NCBI RefSeq assembly: GCF_947179165.1
Contig: NC_077239.1
Span: 1,550,001 to 1,614,000 of the forward strand
Direction: 5' to 3'
Length of the DNA stretch: 64,000 nt
Source: Solanum dulcamara
Lineage: Eukaryota; Streptophyta; Magnoliopsida; Solanales; Solanaceae
Below the pieces are notes generated by a model, which saw only the letters and a list, made by a program, of their open reading frames with translations, was not told where the DNA came from and did not search any database. Positions 33,272 through 44,720 of the stretch are shown in pieces. Numbering within the stretch: position 1 is the stretch's first letter; every line of letters begins with the position of its first letter. A program made the translations under genes and the position numbers.

Positions 33272-36200
33272 ATGGAGGAAGATAAAGTTGCAAGCGTAAG
33301 TACTGAAGTTTCCGAGACAGAGAAAAAGTTCGTTGAGAAAATGCACGAGTTGAAAAGAAAGCTGATCATTGATGAGATTTTTGTTCGTACTCTTCGATCG
33401 CCTTCTAAAATAAAATTAGGCCCGTGTTTTAAGAATGTGATCGCTCCAGAGCTGTCTCCTCATTACCCATTGGCTGAAGGAGAAAAGCTAGTTCTACACT
33501 CCGCGGAACCTGATTGGTTGAAAGATAAGACTCTGAAATCATGGCCTAATTTAAGTGGAATGTGGATTGATTGGGTAGATAGAGTCGAGAAGGCGAAATG
33601 GGAGGTCTGGAAATCAGCTGATATATATGACGCCATTCAGTTGTCGAAACATGATCTCCCAATGGACAAAAATCTTCTTTATGCTGCCTTGTGCTATTGG
33701 TCGATCTCCACAAACTCGTTTCACTTCAGGTTTGGTATGATGGGGCCAACAGTACTAGATATTGTTGCCTTGACAGGACTTAGGCCGCATGGTGAGGACA
33801 TTAGCGTCCCACTCGGGATGGCTAAATCGGCTCGTGATTTTCCTGAGTATGGAAAAATTAAAGAATGCTTGACTTACTGCAAGTTTCTTGACGTGTCAAT
33901 GGGAGCTATGGCTGTGACCGAGGAAGAACATATATCCTTTCTGGTTATGTGGCTCTGCAGATATCTCTTTTGTAATTCTTCGATTACCATGATCGAGCAA
34001 TGTACAAAACTTGCTCTTGTTCTTTCTAAGGGTAGAAAGCTTGCTTTGGCGCCTTTTGTCTTGTCGAATTTATATCATGCTTGCACAAACATTGTTACGG
34101 GTGGATTTGATGATGCATGGGGTCCATTCTGGATCTTGCAACTCTGGCTACAGGCTTACTTTCCGGAACATCAACCTTTGACCTCGGATGACGGTAATCC
34201 TCCCACCTATGGGCACACCTTGGCTGACGGTGTTTTGAGACCTAAAACGTTCAACCAATACTTTCTCTTCTTCAATAAATGCTCATTTCGAACAGCCAGC
34301 CAATTCACGCCTTTTTCGTCCAGGAAATTTGGACCTGAATGGTTTAAGAGGTCACTTGATCCTTACTTTCAAAAACTTAATAGAACAGAGTTAAAAGACA
34401 TTTGGGCTAGTTATGTTATTGCTCGAGACCTCCCTTACAGTATCCTTGTGGACGAATCTTCTAAGTGCAAATGCGGGGTCGAACATTATTCTCCGAATCA
34501 GTTCGCTCGGCAATTTGGCATGACACAGGCTATCCCCTTCCACCAATCAGCAAATGATTCATTCAGAAGAGAAAATTTCCGGGATTGCATTGAAGAAACT
34601 GAATCAAGGTTCTCCCAATTAAAAAGGAAGTTCTCATTTGTTCCATTTAGTGTTAATCCGAGCTCTACTGAGTTCTTCGATTCCTGGTGGTCAACTTATA
34701 TGAACAATCGGGATAAAACTACTACTGCTACTGATGTCCTCAGGAAGTTCTCACTGTATGTTACGCCTCACGGTCCATCTGAAAGGCAAGAAGTTGCTGT
34801 TCACAGGTCCAATGGTATTAAAGGCAATTCTCAGTCCACGGGAAAATTCGGCCGGAATATGAAGAGGAAATATAAAGGTATGATAACCTTCTTGATAGAA
34901 CAAATTATAAAATCCCTATTTGGCTGGTATAATCATAGAGTTCTATATTTGTGTTAAATGGAGAAGGAAAATGTTGGTCAAGGAGGGCAAAAAAAGATTG
35001 TCCTTCAAAAATGTCGCCAGGTGTGCGTTGGATCCTTCAAAAGTAATGCATTTTTTTGGAGGATCCGATACCGGTGCGTATTTTTGGATAGCTCTCAATG
35101 TTCTTTGATTGGTTTCTTTTTTCCCTGCATTTTGATATCTAGTATTGCTCCCTTATTCATGCCTTAAATGCTTTTAGGGTATAGTATTCCATCACGATCG
35201 TTTGTACAGCAAGATGACGAGCCCAGACAACAAAGGAACTCGTATGAGGTGACTGAAAAGATATCTAAAAAAAGAACAATATGCAAGGTAAGACTTTCCC
35301 TGCACCTCCCATACAAAGGCGGATCCAGGATTTATTACATATTTTGTAGATTTTCTTAACACGTATATAGAATCTGAGCCAAAGCTACTAAATTCGACCG
35401 AACCTGTAACTTCTATTGTACATCTGGTCACTACCAAACAGGCCCCTGGGATTGTAAGGGGAATGTATGGCCTGATTTATTCCTTCACTTCACTGTTGCT
35501 TGACTGTTTCAGAAGATGAAGACTTACGCGGTGAAAATGCCACTACCGATGACAACTTCTAGCATACCTTTTGCATCAGCCTTCCGGACAAGTCGTGCTC
35601 CTGCTGATGAAGACGGGAGTAAGGACGACAAGAAAGTTTCTGATGATGATGATACATCAACCTCCACCTCATCGGCGATGAAAATGCCGCTACCGAGGAC
35701 AACTTCTACCATACCTTTTGCATCAGCCTTCCCGACAAGTCATGCTCCTGCTGATGAAGATGAGAGTAAGGCCGACGAGCAAGATTCTGCTGCTGCTGAT
35801 ACATCAACCTCCGCCTCATCCTTCACTTCTGAAAAAGTAAGTTCTAGTCTTACTCGTGGCATAACGTTTGATTTACTCCATCTAAGTTCTATATCTTTTT
35901 GTTTTCAGGAAGGCGAAAAATATACAGTTTCCCCATCATTAGCTGAGACCGGAAGCAAGACATCTGATGTATGTGAACCACCTGACTGTCCTGTGAAATT
36001 TGACAATCTAGAAGACTTCTTTGCTCGAGTTAGCGGACAGATTAAACGAGCTCAATCTCTCGGATTTTCTGCTGATCAATCTTCATCCATAGACGAAAAG
36101 ACATCCGCCACGCGAAAGTGTACACCATCAGCAGAAATGCTTGCCACAGCGAAAGACGACATTGAGAGATTACTAATCATGCCTTCTCAAGACTTGCTTC

Positions 36201-36703
36201 AACCCGAAAACTGTTCAAAGTTAAATGCAGCACTGTCAATATACACTGCATCACCAGATTTATCGGTTGAGAGAGCACTCGCGTTTGAGAAACTCAAAGA
36301 GAACCTTCCACACCTTTCCTCAACATATCATAGAGCTAAGAAGGAGAAAGAGGATTATTACAAGAAGGCTGCCAAGAAAGTGATCCTCATCGACGAGCTC
36401 ACAAAAGGTCAGGAACACTATGCCAACCTTAAAGACTACAGCGACAAACTTGAATGTACAACGTATTCCATCAGAAACCAAATCCGCAAGTTGAAAACAA
36501 GCTTGAAGGATGCAAAGACGAAACGAAAAGCCATCCAGGAACAAAAATTGAGTTTGGCTAAGAAGTGTTTTGAAAAGTCTAATGCACTTGATGAAATGGA
36601 AGCTGAGTCTCCTGAGATGAAGGAGGTAGCCGATTTGGACATTGCCAGAGTGGAAGAAATCTTGACAGAGTTGAAGAGTAAGATAGTCGAATCGCGTGTG
36701 TAA
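33272..36703 (+). CDS. Plant mobile domain protein with coiled-coil C-terminus
   Basis: Four coding exons: 33272-34877, 35178-35287, 35513-35836 and 35909-36703. All introns are GT-AG and phases fit, giving 944 aa. Residues about 60-430 form an aminotransferase-like plant mobile domain (PMD), with ALCYWSISTNSFHFRFGMM and LDIVALTGLRPHGEDI near 137-180 and SPNQFARQFGMTQAIP near 408. Exon 3 encodes two tandem acidic Ser/Thr-rich repeats. Exon 4 holds FDNLEDFFARVSG and a long Lys/Glu-rich coiled coil. PMD proteins include MAIN/MAIL1 of Arabidopsis, linked to silencing and genome stability, and domains carried by transposons; the role here is unknown. The ATG at 33272 is chosen as the first in frame after the probable acceptor. 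Truncated copies lie at 43044-53150 and 55711-57221. Confidence 0.85.
34998..35092. mobile_element. short TIR repeat in PMD intron 1, copy 2
   Basis: It contains GTCCTTCAAAAATGTCGCCA, TTGGATCCTTCAAAAG and GGAGGATCCGATACCGGTGC. These are the inverted GGATCC(T)CCAAAA motifs of the family also present at 32872-32992 and 63910-64000. It makes up about a third of the intron. Confidence 0.7.
35523..35830 (+). repeat. intragenic tandem duplication in PMD exon 3
   Basis: Two units of about 51 codons: the first from MPLPMTTSSIPFASAF (about 35538), the second from MPLPRTTSTIPFASAF (about 35691). Both run through a PADED acidic block into a Thr/Ser-rich end. The homologous exon of the third copy (56223-56384) has only one unit, so the duplication happened in this copy's lineage. 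Confidence 0.85.
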
Positions 36704-37670
36704 ATCGCTCTTTGTGTGATTTTGCTAGCTAGTGATCCAGAGTATAAGAGCATGTAAATGTAATTTTTGTGATATGTGTAATCTCACTTTTGAATGGCAT
36801 CCTAAAGTATAGCCTTGTTGGTCCAAACTTGTATAGTGAAATAAGAAGTGTAGACATACTTTCCAAAACGTGGTTTCTGGATGATTCAAAATAGCACTAA
36901 TTTTGGCATGATGATGGGGTAAAAATGCATGGGCGGATCTAGGGCTTGTTGCCTGCTTTTAGCTCGAACTATGTATATATGAAGAAAGAAAATGGATATA
37001 TGTAACTTTGTAAGGTCATGCTCATTCTAAACTTAGTGACTTTAAAGTTTTAATTCGTATCTGGTTATAAAAAAAAGTTAACTATTTAAAATATATCACT
37101 TTTATTAAAGATAAATCCGAATTTTTTTTATGGCTTATTGAAGCTAATGCAATTGATATCCGCACTAATATTAATAACACTAGTTTCAAAAGCTTTTACT
37201 TATTTCTTAAAGAACATGCACAATCAAATATAGTGTAATTTAAGTTGTTGTAACAGGCCACATCCCTTATTTTTCATGTACTTAATTTCTCTTATTATGA
37301 ACAGTTATTTATAGTTAACAAGGTGACTTCATTTGGGTTATAGGAAAGTGTAATAAATCTTTTCCATGAGAGAACTTTGGTAAGCAAAGTTTTACAATTT
37401 TGTGTGCATTCTTATATGTCTAAGTCTTGGTAGACAAAGTTTTACAATTTCGTATGTATTTTCATATGTCTAAGCCTTGATAAGTAAAAGTTATCAAATA
37501 TTTGTGTTAGTGGAAGATAATAGAAACCTGATAGAGTAGTTGATAACAGTGCCTAGACAGTTACTAAAACAAATGTAATGAAACCTACAGTTAGACTAGA
37601 GATCAAAGGGGGTACCTATTTACATTTTTTACCCTGTCATCATATCAAAATTAGTGCTATTTTGAAGCAT
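36704..37670. other. 3' flank of the PMD gene with inverted and tandem repeats
   Basis: 36878-36926 (TCAAAATAGCACTAATTTTG) recurs inverted at 37621-37673. A dispersed GGGCGGATCTAGGG repeat starts at 36933. A 50-bp unit is repeated at 37377-37426 and 37427-37476, with a third partial unit. This is the spacer between the intact PMD gene and its inverted copy; no gene seen. Confidence 0.7.
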
Positions 37671-37675
37671 CCATG

Positions 37676-38200
37676 TGTGGGGTCCAGTCCCTTCTTTTCT
37701 TAAGTCAAATATTGCTTCAAGGGTGGTAGCAAATGTCAAAAAGACATTGCAGTAGACATCTAACTTTGAAATATAATTTGCCATTAATGTCATCAATGGC
37801 ATTAAATGAATTTTTTTTTCTCTATATAAAGAGCTTAGCAGCTCATTTGCAAAACACCAAGATAGAGAGAAAAAATATTAGAAAGAAAAGTGAGGTATTC
37901 TATAGACTATAAAAAAATAATTTGTGAAGAAAAATAGAGTGTGAGCAATATTTTAATAAGGTGGGAAATCAAAAGAGTGCTATTCTTTTTGAGTGTGTTG
38001 TGGTCACTTTGAGTGTTGTACTCTTGAATACCTAGTGTAAAATTCTTTACTATAATGATATCAGTTGCTCCTCATATCTTGTGGTTTTTCCCTTATTTAA
38101 AAGAGTTTTCACATAAAATTCTTGGTGTTATTGTTTTCCCATTTAACTTTCACTATTTTGATCATATATATTTTTGTGTTAATCCGCATTTTTCCCAACA
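37676..38200 (+). repeat. 5' LTR of the 37.7-42.9 kb copia element
   Basis: 525 bp, TGTGG...CAACA, with TATA box TATATAAA at 37823-37830. It diverges visibly from the right LTR. Confidence 0.93.
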
Positions 38201-38203
38201 AAC

Positions 38204-38215
38204 TGGTATCAGAGC
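38204..38215 (+). other. primer-binding site (initiator tRNA-Met)
   Basis: TGGTATCAGAGC three bases after the LTR is the classic copia minus-strand primer site. Confidence 0.95.
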
Positions 38216-38321
38216 AAGATTTTATTTGAGTATGCTCTGTGGTTGCAGCATAGTCTGAATTTCCATATCAAAAAAGATTTACTTTAATTTGTAATAATTA
38301 TATATATTTTGGGGGAAAACG

Positions 38322-39160
38322 ATGGAAGCCAACACTAATATAATGATTACTTTGAATGGTGTTAATTATGTCATTTTAAAGGGAAAAATGGAAGATTTGC
38401 TTTATATCAAGAATTTTTATCAACCAGTCTTTACTACTGTAAAGCCTAATAATAAAACAGATAAAGAGTCGAATCTGTTGCATAGACAGATTTGTGGATT
38501 TATTAGGCAACAGATTGACGATAATGTGTTGAACCATATTTCTAGGGAGACACATGTTCGTACCCTATGAAAGCATCTTAAAAGCTTGTATGCTCGGAAG
38601 ACTGGAACAATAAAATATTCTTAATAAAGCAGATGTTAAGTTTAAAATATTATGATGGTTCTCCGATGACAGATCACCTGAATTATTTTCAGGGAAGCAT
38701 GAACTAGTTATCTGCTATGGGTATTAAATTTGACGAAAAAATTCAAGGCTTGCTTCTACTTAGTTCTCTACCAGACTCCTGGAAAACATTTAGAACTTCA
38801 TTGTCAAATTCTGTTTCGGATGATGTGATCTCTATGGATTCCGCCAAGAATAGTGTCTTGAACGAAGAGATGAGAAGAAAATCTCAAGGTTCTTCTTTAT
38901 CGGATGTCCTGGTAACTAGCTTCAGGGGGAGAAACAAAAGTCGTAGTTCTCAAAATAGAGAACATAATAGGAGCAAATTCAGAGGCAGTCTTAAAGATAT
39001 TGAGTGTTATCATTTTGGCATGAAAGGAAACACAAAGAAGTTCTGTTGGAAATTGAAGAAGGAGAACAAAGACAGAGAGGATAATAAAGAAGATGATAAT
39101 GAAAATTGCCTAGCCACCGTCTTCACCGAATATCTTTTACCATTTTCGATGCAGGCATGT
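38322..39160 (+). pseudogene. copia gag remnant
   Basis: The gag N-terminus starts MEANTNIMITLNGVNY. A TGA stops it at 38568-38570, where family members have Trp. Frames are then broken up to 38717. 38717-39163 carries the rest, including a degraded zinc knuckle in which the second Cys and the His are replaced (CYHFGMKGNTKKFC). Confidence 0.85.
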
Positions 39161-39183
39161 TAAATATTTATTGTGATGAGTCA

Positions 39184-42100
39184 AGCTAGGTTGTAGACAC
39201 TAGTGTCGCATCGCATGTGACATCAAGAAAGGATTTTTTCTCATCCTATACTCCTGGTGACTTTGGAAACCTTGAGTACGGGTAATGAGATAGTATCTAG
39301 GGTGGTTGGTGTTGGAACAATTTGTTTGAAAACTAGTGTTGGAACTAAACTAGTTTTGAACAAATAAAATATGCACCTAATGTTTGTCTGTACCTAATTT
39401 CTTTTGGTGTTCTAGATGACGAAGGATATGTTTGTACTAATGGCAGTGAAAAGTGGAAACTCATTAAGGGTTCCTTGGTTATGGCTTGTGGTAACAAACA
39501 TTGTGGTCTATACTGGAATACAATTTCTACTTGTGCCAAATTGGTGAATGCAGTTAAGAGCAATAACTCTTCAACATTATGGCACAAAAGGCTTAGCCAT
39601 ATCAGTAAAAAAAGACTTAATGTTCTAGCCAAGAAGCAATTGTTGTCAGATTTTCAAAGTGCTAAATTAGAAAAGTGTGAGCACTGCTTGCCTGGAAAAT
39701 AAAAGAGAGTCTCCTTTAAGTCTAACCCTCCTTCGAGAAAGACAGAGTTGCTTGAGTTGGTGCACTCTGATTTATGCGGTCCAATGAAGACAAGGACTCT
39801 GTGTGGTGCACTTTACTTTGTCATTTTCATTGATAACTGCTCAAGAAAGCTTTGGGTCTCTTGAAGACTAAAGACCAAGTGTTAGGTGTCTTTAAGCAGT
39901 TTCAGACTTCAGTTGAAAGAGAAACTGAAAGAAAACTGAAATGTATTCGTACTGATAATGATGGTGAATATTGTGTACCATTTGACGAATACTGCAAGCA
40001 CCAAGGTATTAAACACCAGAAGACTCCTTCTAAGACTCCTCAGCTTAATGGGTTGGCTGAGAGGATGAATAAGACCTTGATGGAAAGAGTTAAACATTTA
40101 CTTTCTGAAGCAAAGCTGCCGAACTCTTTTTGAGGTGAGGCCTTATTGACCGCTGCACATGTTATTAACTTATATCCTGATGTTGCTTTGCAAAGTGATG
40201 TTCCAAATAAAGTTTGGTATGGAAATGATGTTTCCTATGACCATTTGAGAGTATTTGATTGCAAAGTTTTTGTACATGTCCTGAAAGATGAGAGGTTAAA
40301 ATTAGATGCCAAAATAAGGCAGTGCATCTTTGTAGGATATGACCTTGATGATTTTAGTTATAGGCTATATAATCCAATTGAGAAGAAGTTTGTGAAAAGT
40401 CGCGATATCGTCTTCATGGAGAATCAAACCATTAAAGATATTAACAAAGCAAAGAAGCTAGAATTTTTAAGTTCTGATGGCGTAGTCCATCTTGATCAAG
40501 TTCCTCATACAAGTGTGTATGATGTTGGTAGGATGGATGATCATGGTGATTCTCAGAATCAAGTCCTAGATCAATATATTGATGTTGATGATAATAATGA
40601 TGTTGTTATTGATGATACTCCTACTCATAAAGTCGTGGACGAATCAAATATTCCTCTTAGAAAGTCCATAAGACAACGTATTTCTTCCTCTCGTTATTCA
40701 CCTAATGAGTATGTGCTACTCACTGACGGGGTGAATCTGATTTTATGAGGAGACTATGAAAGATGAGCACAATGATCAATGGATTAAAGCTATGCAAGGT
40801 GAAATGAAATCTTTGTATGAGAACCACACTTATGAATTAGTGAAAGTGCCTAAGGGTATGAGAGCTTTGAAGAACAAGTGGGTGTTCAAAGTAAAAATTG
40901 AAGAACACAACTTGAAGCCCAGGTACAAAGCTAGATTAGTTGTTAAGGGATTTGGTCAAACAAAGGGTATTGACTTTGACGAAATATTTTCTCCTGTTGT
41001 GAAAATGTCTTTCATTTGTACAGTTCTTAATTTAGCTGCTAGTCTTAATTTGGAGATTGAGCAGATGGATGTGAAGACGATTTTCCTTCACGGTGACCTA
41101 GAAGAAGAGATTTATATGGAACAACCTGAGGGCTTCAAAGTAAATGGTAAAGAAAATTTTGTGTGCAAACTCAAAAAGAGTCTCTACGGGCTAAAATAAG
41201 CTCCTAGACAGTGGTACAAGAAGTTTGAATTTGTTATGGGAGAGCAAGGCTACAAGAAGACTTCCTCAGATCACTGTGTGTTTGTACAAAAAAATTCAAC
41301 AATGACTTTATCATCCTCTTACTATATGTGGATGATATGTTAATTGTCAGCAAAAATATTTTCAAAATTGATGAGTTAAGAAAGAGTTGTCCAAGTCTTT
41401 TGCTATGAAAGACTTAGGTCATGCCAAAAAATATTTTGGGCATGAGGATTACCCGTCTTAGAGAAGAAAAGAAGATTTATCTGTCACAAGAGAAGTACAT
41501 TGAATGTGTACTAGAGAGCTTCAACATGAAGAATGCTAAGTCTGTAAGCACACCTCTTGCTGGTTATATAAAGTTGAGCAAGAAAATGTATCCTACAGCT
41601 AGGGAGAAAAAAGAGAGCATGGCCAAAATTCCATATTACTCCGTTGTCGGAAGTCTAATGTATGCAATGGTATGCACTAAACCTGATATTTCTCACACAG
41701 TTGGTGTTGTCAGCAGGTTTCTCAACAATCTAGAAAAACAACATTGGAAATCTGTAAAGTGGATACTCAAGTATCTAAGAGGAAGCTCAGATAAATGCTT
41801 GTGTTTTGGAGGACCAAATCCAATCTTAAAGGGCTATACATATGTGATATGATAGGTGACCTTGATAACATAATATTCACTATTGGATATTTGTTTATTT
41901 TTTTAGGAGGAGTTATATTATGACAGTCGAAGTTGCAGAAGTGTGTTACACTGTCTACAACTGAATCTGAGTATATTGTGGCTATTGAAACTGGCAAGGA
42001 GATGATATGGCTCAAGCAATTCCTTCAAGAGCTTGGCCTGTACCAAAAGGAGTATGTCGTCTATTGTAATAGTCAAAGTGCAATAGACTTGAGCAAGAAC

Positions 42101-42288
42101 TCTATGTACCATGCAAGGAAAAAATACATAGACGTGAGATATCACTGGATTCGAGAATAGATAGAAGACGAATCTATGCAGGTTGAAAATGTCTCTACAA
42201 ATGAGAATCCTGCAGATATGCTGACCAAAGTGGTAACAATGGACAAGTACAAATTGTGCAAAGAACTTGTTGACATAAGCTCTCTCTG
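39184..42288 (+). pseudogene. copia pol remnant (protease, integrase, RT, RNase H)
   Basis: Protease traces lie near 39190 (VVDTSVASHVTS in place of DTGA). The pre-integrase and integrase region is at 39475-40133 (LWHKRLSHIS, then IRTDNDGEYCVPFDEYC), and the integrase C-terminus at 40146-40748. RT spans 40756-41400 (YLLYVDDMLIVS region frameshifted). The late RT part is at 41421-41852 and RNase H at 41933-42288. Stops at 40130, 40746 and 41197 and indels near 41290 and 41390 abolish function. Confidence 0.9.
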
Positions 42289-42339
42289 ATAAGACGAATA
42301 TACTTTCTTCTAGTGAATGGGACTGGAGAAGGAGATTTG

Positions 42340-42851
42340 TGTGGTCCAGCCCCTTCTTTTCTCAAGTCAAATATTGCTGTAAGGGTGGTCGTAAATGTCA
42401 AAAAGACATTGCAGTAGACACCTAACTTTGAAATATAATTTGCCATTGATGTCATCAATGACATCAAGTGGATTTTTTTTTCTATATGAAGAGCTTAGCA
42501 GCTCATCTGCAAAACATCAAGATAGAGAAAAAAAATATTAGAGAGCAAAGTGAAGTATTCCATAGACTATAAGAAAATAGTGTATGAAGAAAAATAGAAT
42601 GTCAGCGATATTTTAGTAAGCTGAAAATCAAAAGAGTGTTATTCTTTTTGAGTGTGTTGTGGTCACTTTGAGTATTGTACTCGTGACTACCCAGGATAAA
42701 ATTCCTTACTATAGGTTGCTCCTCTTGGTCCGTGGCTTTTCCTTTATTTAAAAAGATTTCCACGTAAAATTCTTGGTGTCATTGTTTTCTCATTTAACTT
42801 CCACTATTTTGATCATATATATTTTTGTGTTAGTCCGCGGTTTCCCCAACA
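42340..42851 (+). repeat. 3' LTR of the 37.7-42.9 kb copia element
   Basis: 512 bp, starting TGTGGTCCAGCCCC and ending CCCCAACA. It pairs with 37676-38200 and is followed by the duplicated CCATG. Confidence 0.93.
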
Positions 42852-43043
42852 CCATGTTCCATCAACTTGTGTCACCAGAAAACATAACTAGAAGTACATT
42901 ACTGGTTTCACTTTACATGTTTGGATTAGCTTGGCTATACTTAGGTATGCCATTCAAAAGAGAGAAAGTTAGTACATAGCAAAATATATTTACATGCTCT
43001 TAGTAGCCAGCAAGTTTACATGAAGAACGGTTTATACAAGCGA

Positions 43044-44034
43044 TCACTCGATTATCTTACTCTTGAAGTCTCTCAAGCTTTCTTTCAATCGAGCGATGTC
43101 CCAATCATCTAGCTCATTCATCTCCTTCAGGACAAGAAACTCAGCTTCCATTTCATCAAGAGCATTAAACTTTCCAGAACACTTCTTGGCCAAACTCAAT
43201 TTTTGCTCCTGGATTGCTTCTCTTTTTGTCTTTGCATTCTTCAAGATTGCCTCCAGCTTGCTGATTTGGTATTCTAGTTTGTCGTTGCCGTCTTTGAGGT
43301 TAGTATAGAGTTCCTGATCTTTTATGAGCTCGTCGATGAGGAGCACTTTCTTGGCAGCCTTCTTATAATACTCCGCTTGGTCCTTATTAGCTCTACGCAA
43401 GGTCAAGGAAAAGTGCGGAAGATTCTCTTTGAGTTTCTCCAAGGCAAGCGCTCTCTCAGCTGATAAATCCGATGCTGCAGCATGTGTTGATAGTGCTGTA
43501 CTTAATGCTGAACAGTTTTCTAGCAGAAGCATGTCTTGAGAAAGCATGATTAGTAATCTCTCAATATCACCTTTAGCTGTGGCAAGCATTTCCGCTGATG
43601 GTGTAGACTTCTGCGTGACGGATATCTTGTCATCTATGGGAGAAGATTGATCAGAAGAAAAACCGAGAGATTGAGCGCATTTAATTTTTCCACTAACTCG
43701 AGCAAAGAAGTCTTCTAGATTATCAAATTTCATAGGACAGTCGGGTGGTTGACTAATATCAGATGTCTTGCTTCTGTTATTAGCTAATGATGGGGAAACT
43801 ATGCCTTCCTCACCATCCTGAAAAGAAAAAACTCTCAAAATTAGATGAAGTAACCAACTAACCGGACATAAAGACACAAGTAATAAGAAGAACTTACTTT
43901 GTCAGAAGTGGAGATTGATGTAACAGCGGAAACTTGGATGGTTGCCTTAGTCCCTGTCTTCATTAGTAGGAGTACAACTTGTAGGGAAGGCTAATGTAGA
44001 AGGTATGGTAGGAATTGTGCTTGGTAGCGATATT
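43044..44034 (-). pseudogene. PMD paralogue copy 2, 3' part (exons 3-4)
   Basis: Reverse-strand homologue of the end of the PMD gene. 43877-43044 contains exon 4 (acceptor near 43820), with MKFDNLEDFFARVSG and the Lys/Glu coiled coil; this part is open to its stop. 44034-43896 is the exon 3 remainder (STIPTIPSTLAFPTS), with an in-frame stop after NEDRD near 43947. A copia element interrupts exon 3 at 44035. The other part is at 52141-53150. Its sequence is closer to copy 3 than to the intact gene (QDMLL and KDQAEYYKKAAKKV are shared). Confidence 0.88.
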
Positions 44035-44527
44035 TGAAAAGTCAAAGAAAGCTGGCAAGAAAGCACCGAATTTTTCACAGCAACTTTGTCAAAAGTTGTT
44101 GCCCAGCACCGAAAATTTGGCAGCAAGTTGCTGCCCCTTTTTCTTTTTGACTTTAAGAAAATTAATGCGTATAAGTTTGGCAGCAACGCGTTTTCATCCC
44201 TTATAAATAGAGGACATTCTGCCTTCATTTAAATCATCCCAGAAAGAGAGAGTAAGAATACAAAGAGAGTTATACACCAAGATAAATATTGTAGTCTTGA
44301 GTGTCCTTTTTAGTAATTGTTCCTTTTACAAGAGAGAAGTGTTAATTGTTGTTTTCTCCTTGTATTTGAGAGCTGTGTACTCCATATTTTTATAGTGAGA
44401 TCCTTCTACCCCGTGGTTTTTCCCTTTTACAAGTTAGAGGGGTTTCCACGTAAAATTCTCGTGTCTAATTTATTCTCATTATTTTCATCATATCAAACTT
44501 TAGTTGTGGTGCTTTCTCCTCCAAACA
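44035..44527 (+). repeat. 5' LTR of the young copia element
   Basis: 493 bp, TGAAAAGTC...CCAAACA, with TATAAATA at 44202-44209. It differs from the right LTR at about five positions. Confidence 0.96.
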
Positions 44528-44528
44528 G

Positions 44529-44540
44529 TGGTATCAGAGC
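44529..44540 (+). other. primer-binding site (initiator tRNA-Met)
   Basis: TGGTATCAGAGC, one base after the LTR end. Confidence 0.95.
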
Positions 44541-44720
44541 CCTCGGTTATTCTGTCTATTTTATGCGAAGGTACTATCTGTGAATAGTAACTTTTCATGA
44601 ATAGTAAAATTTAGTGAATGGTACTATTCACGTGAATAGTAATTTCGGTGACGATACAGTTTGTCACGATTGTTCGCAAAAATATTCAGAAATGATCTAG
44701 AGGGTGTGAAACAAATAACA

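Larger units (their letters stand above)
37676..42851 (+). mobile_element. Ty1-copia retrotransposon, complete structure, decayed
   Basis: The 5176-bp element has LTRs 37676-38200 and 42340-42851 and a perfect 5-bp duplication CCATG at 37671-37675 and 42852-42856. The primer site TGGTATCAGAGC (38204-38215) is complementary to initiator tRNA-Met, and a purine-rich tract precedes the right LTR. Domain order gag, integrase, RT, RNase H is Ty1-copia. Stops and frameshifts throughout, plus many differences and a 13-bp length difference between LTRs, mark it as old. It sits in the spacer between two inverted PMD copies. Confidence 0.95.

Noticed and set aside
34878..34957. PMD protein ending at 34957 as a 567-residue protein
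   Set aside because: A good donor (AAAG/GTATGA) precedes this stop. Splicing to 35178 keeps frame, and the same exon borders recur in copies 2 and 3.
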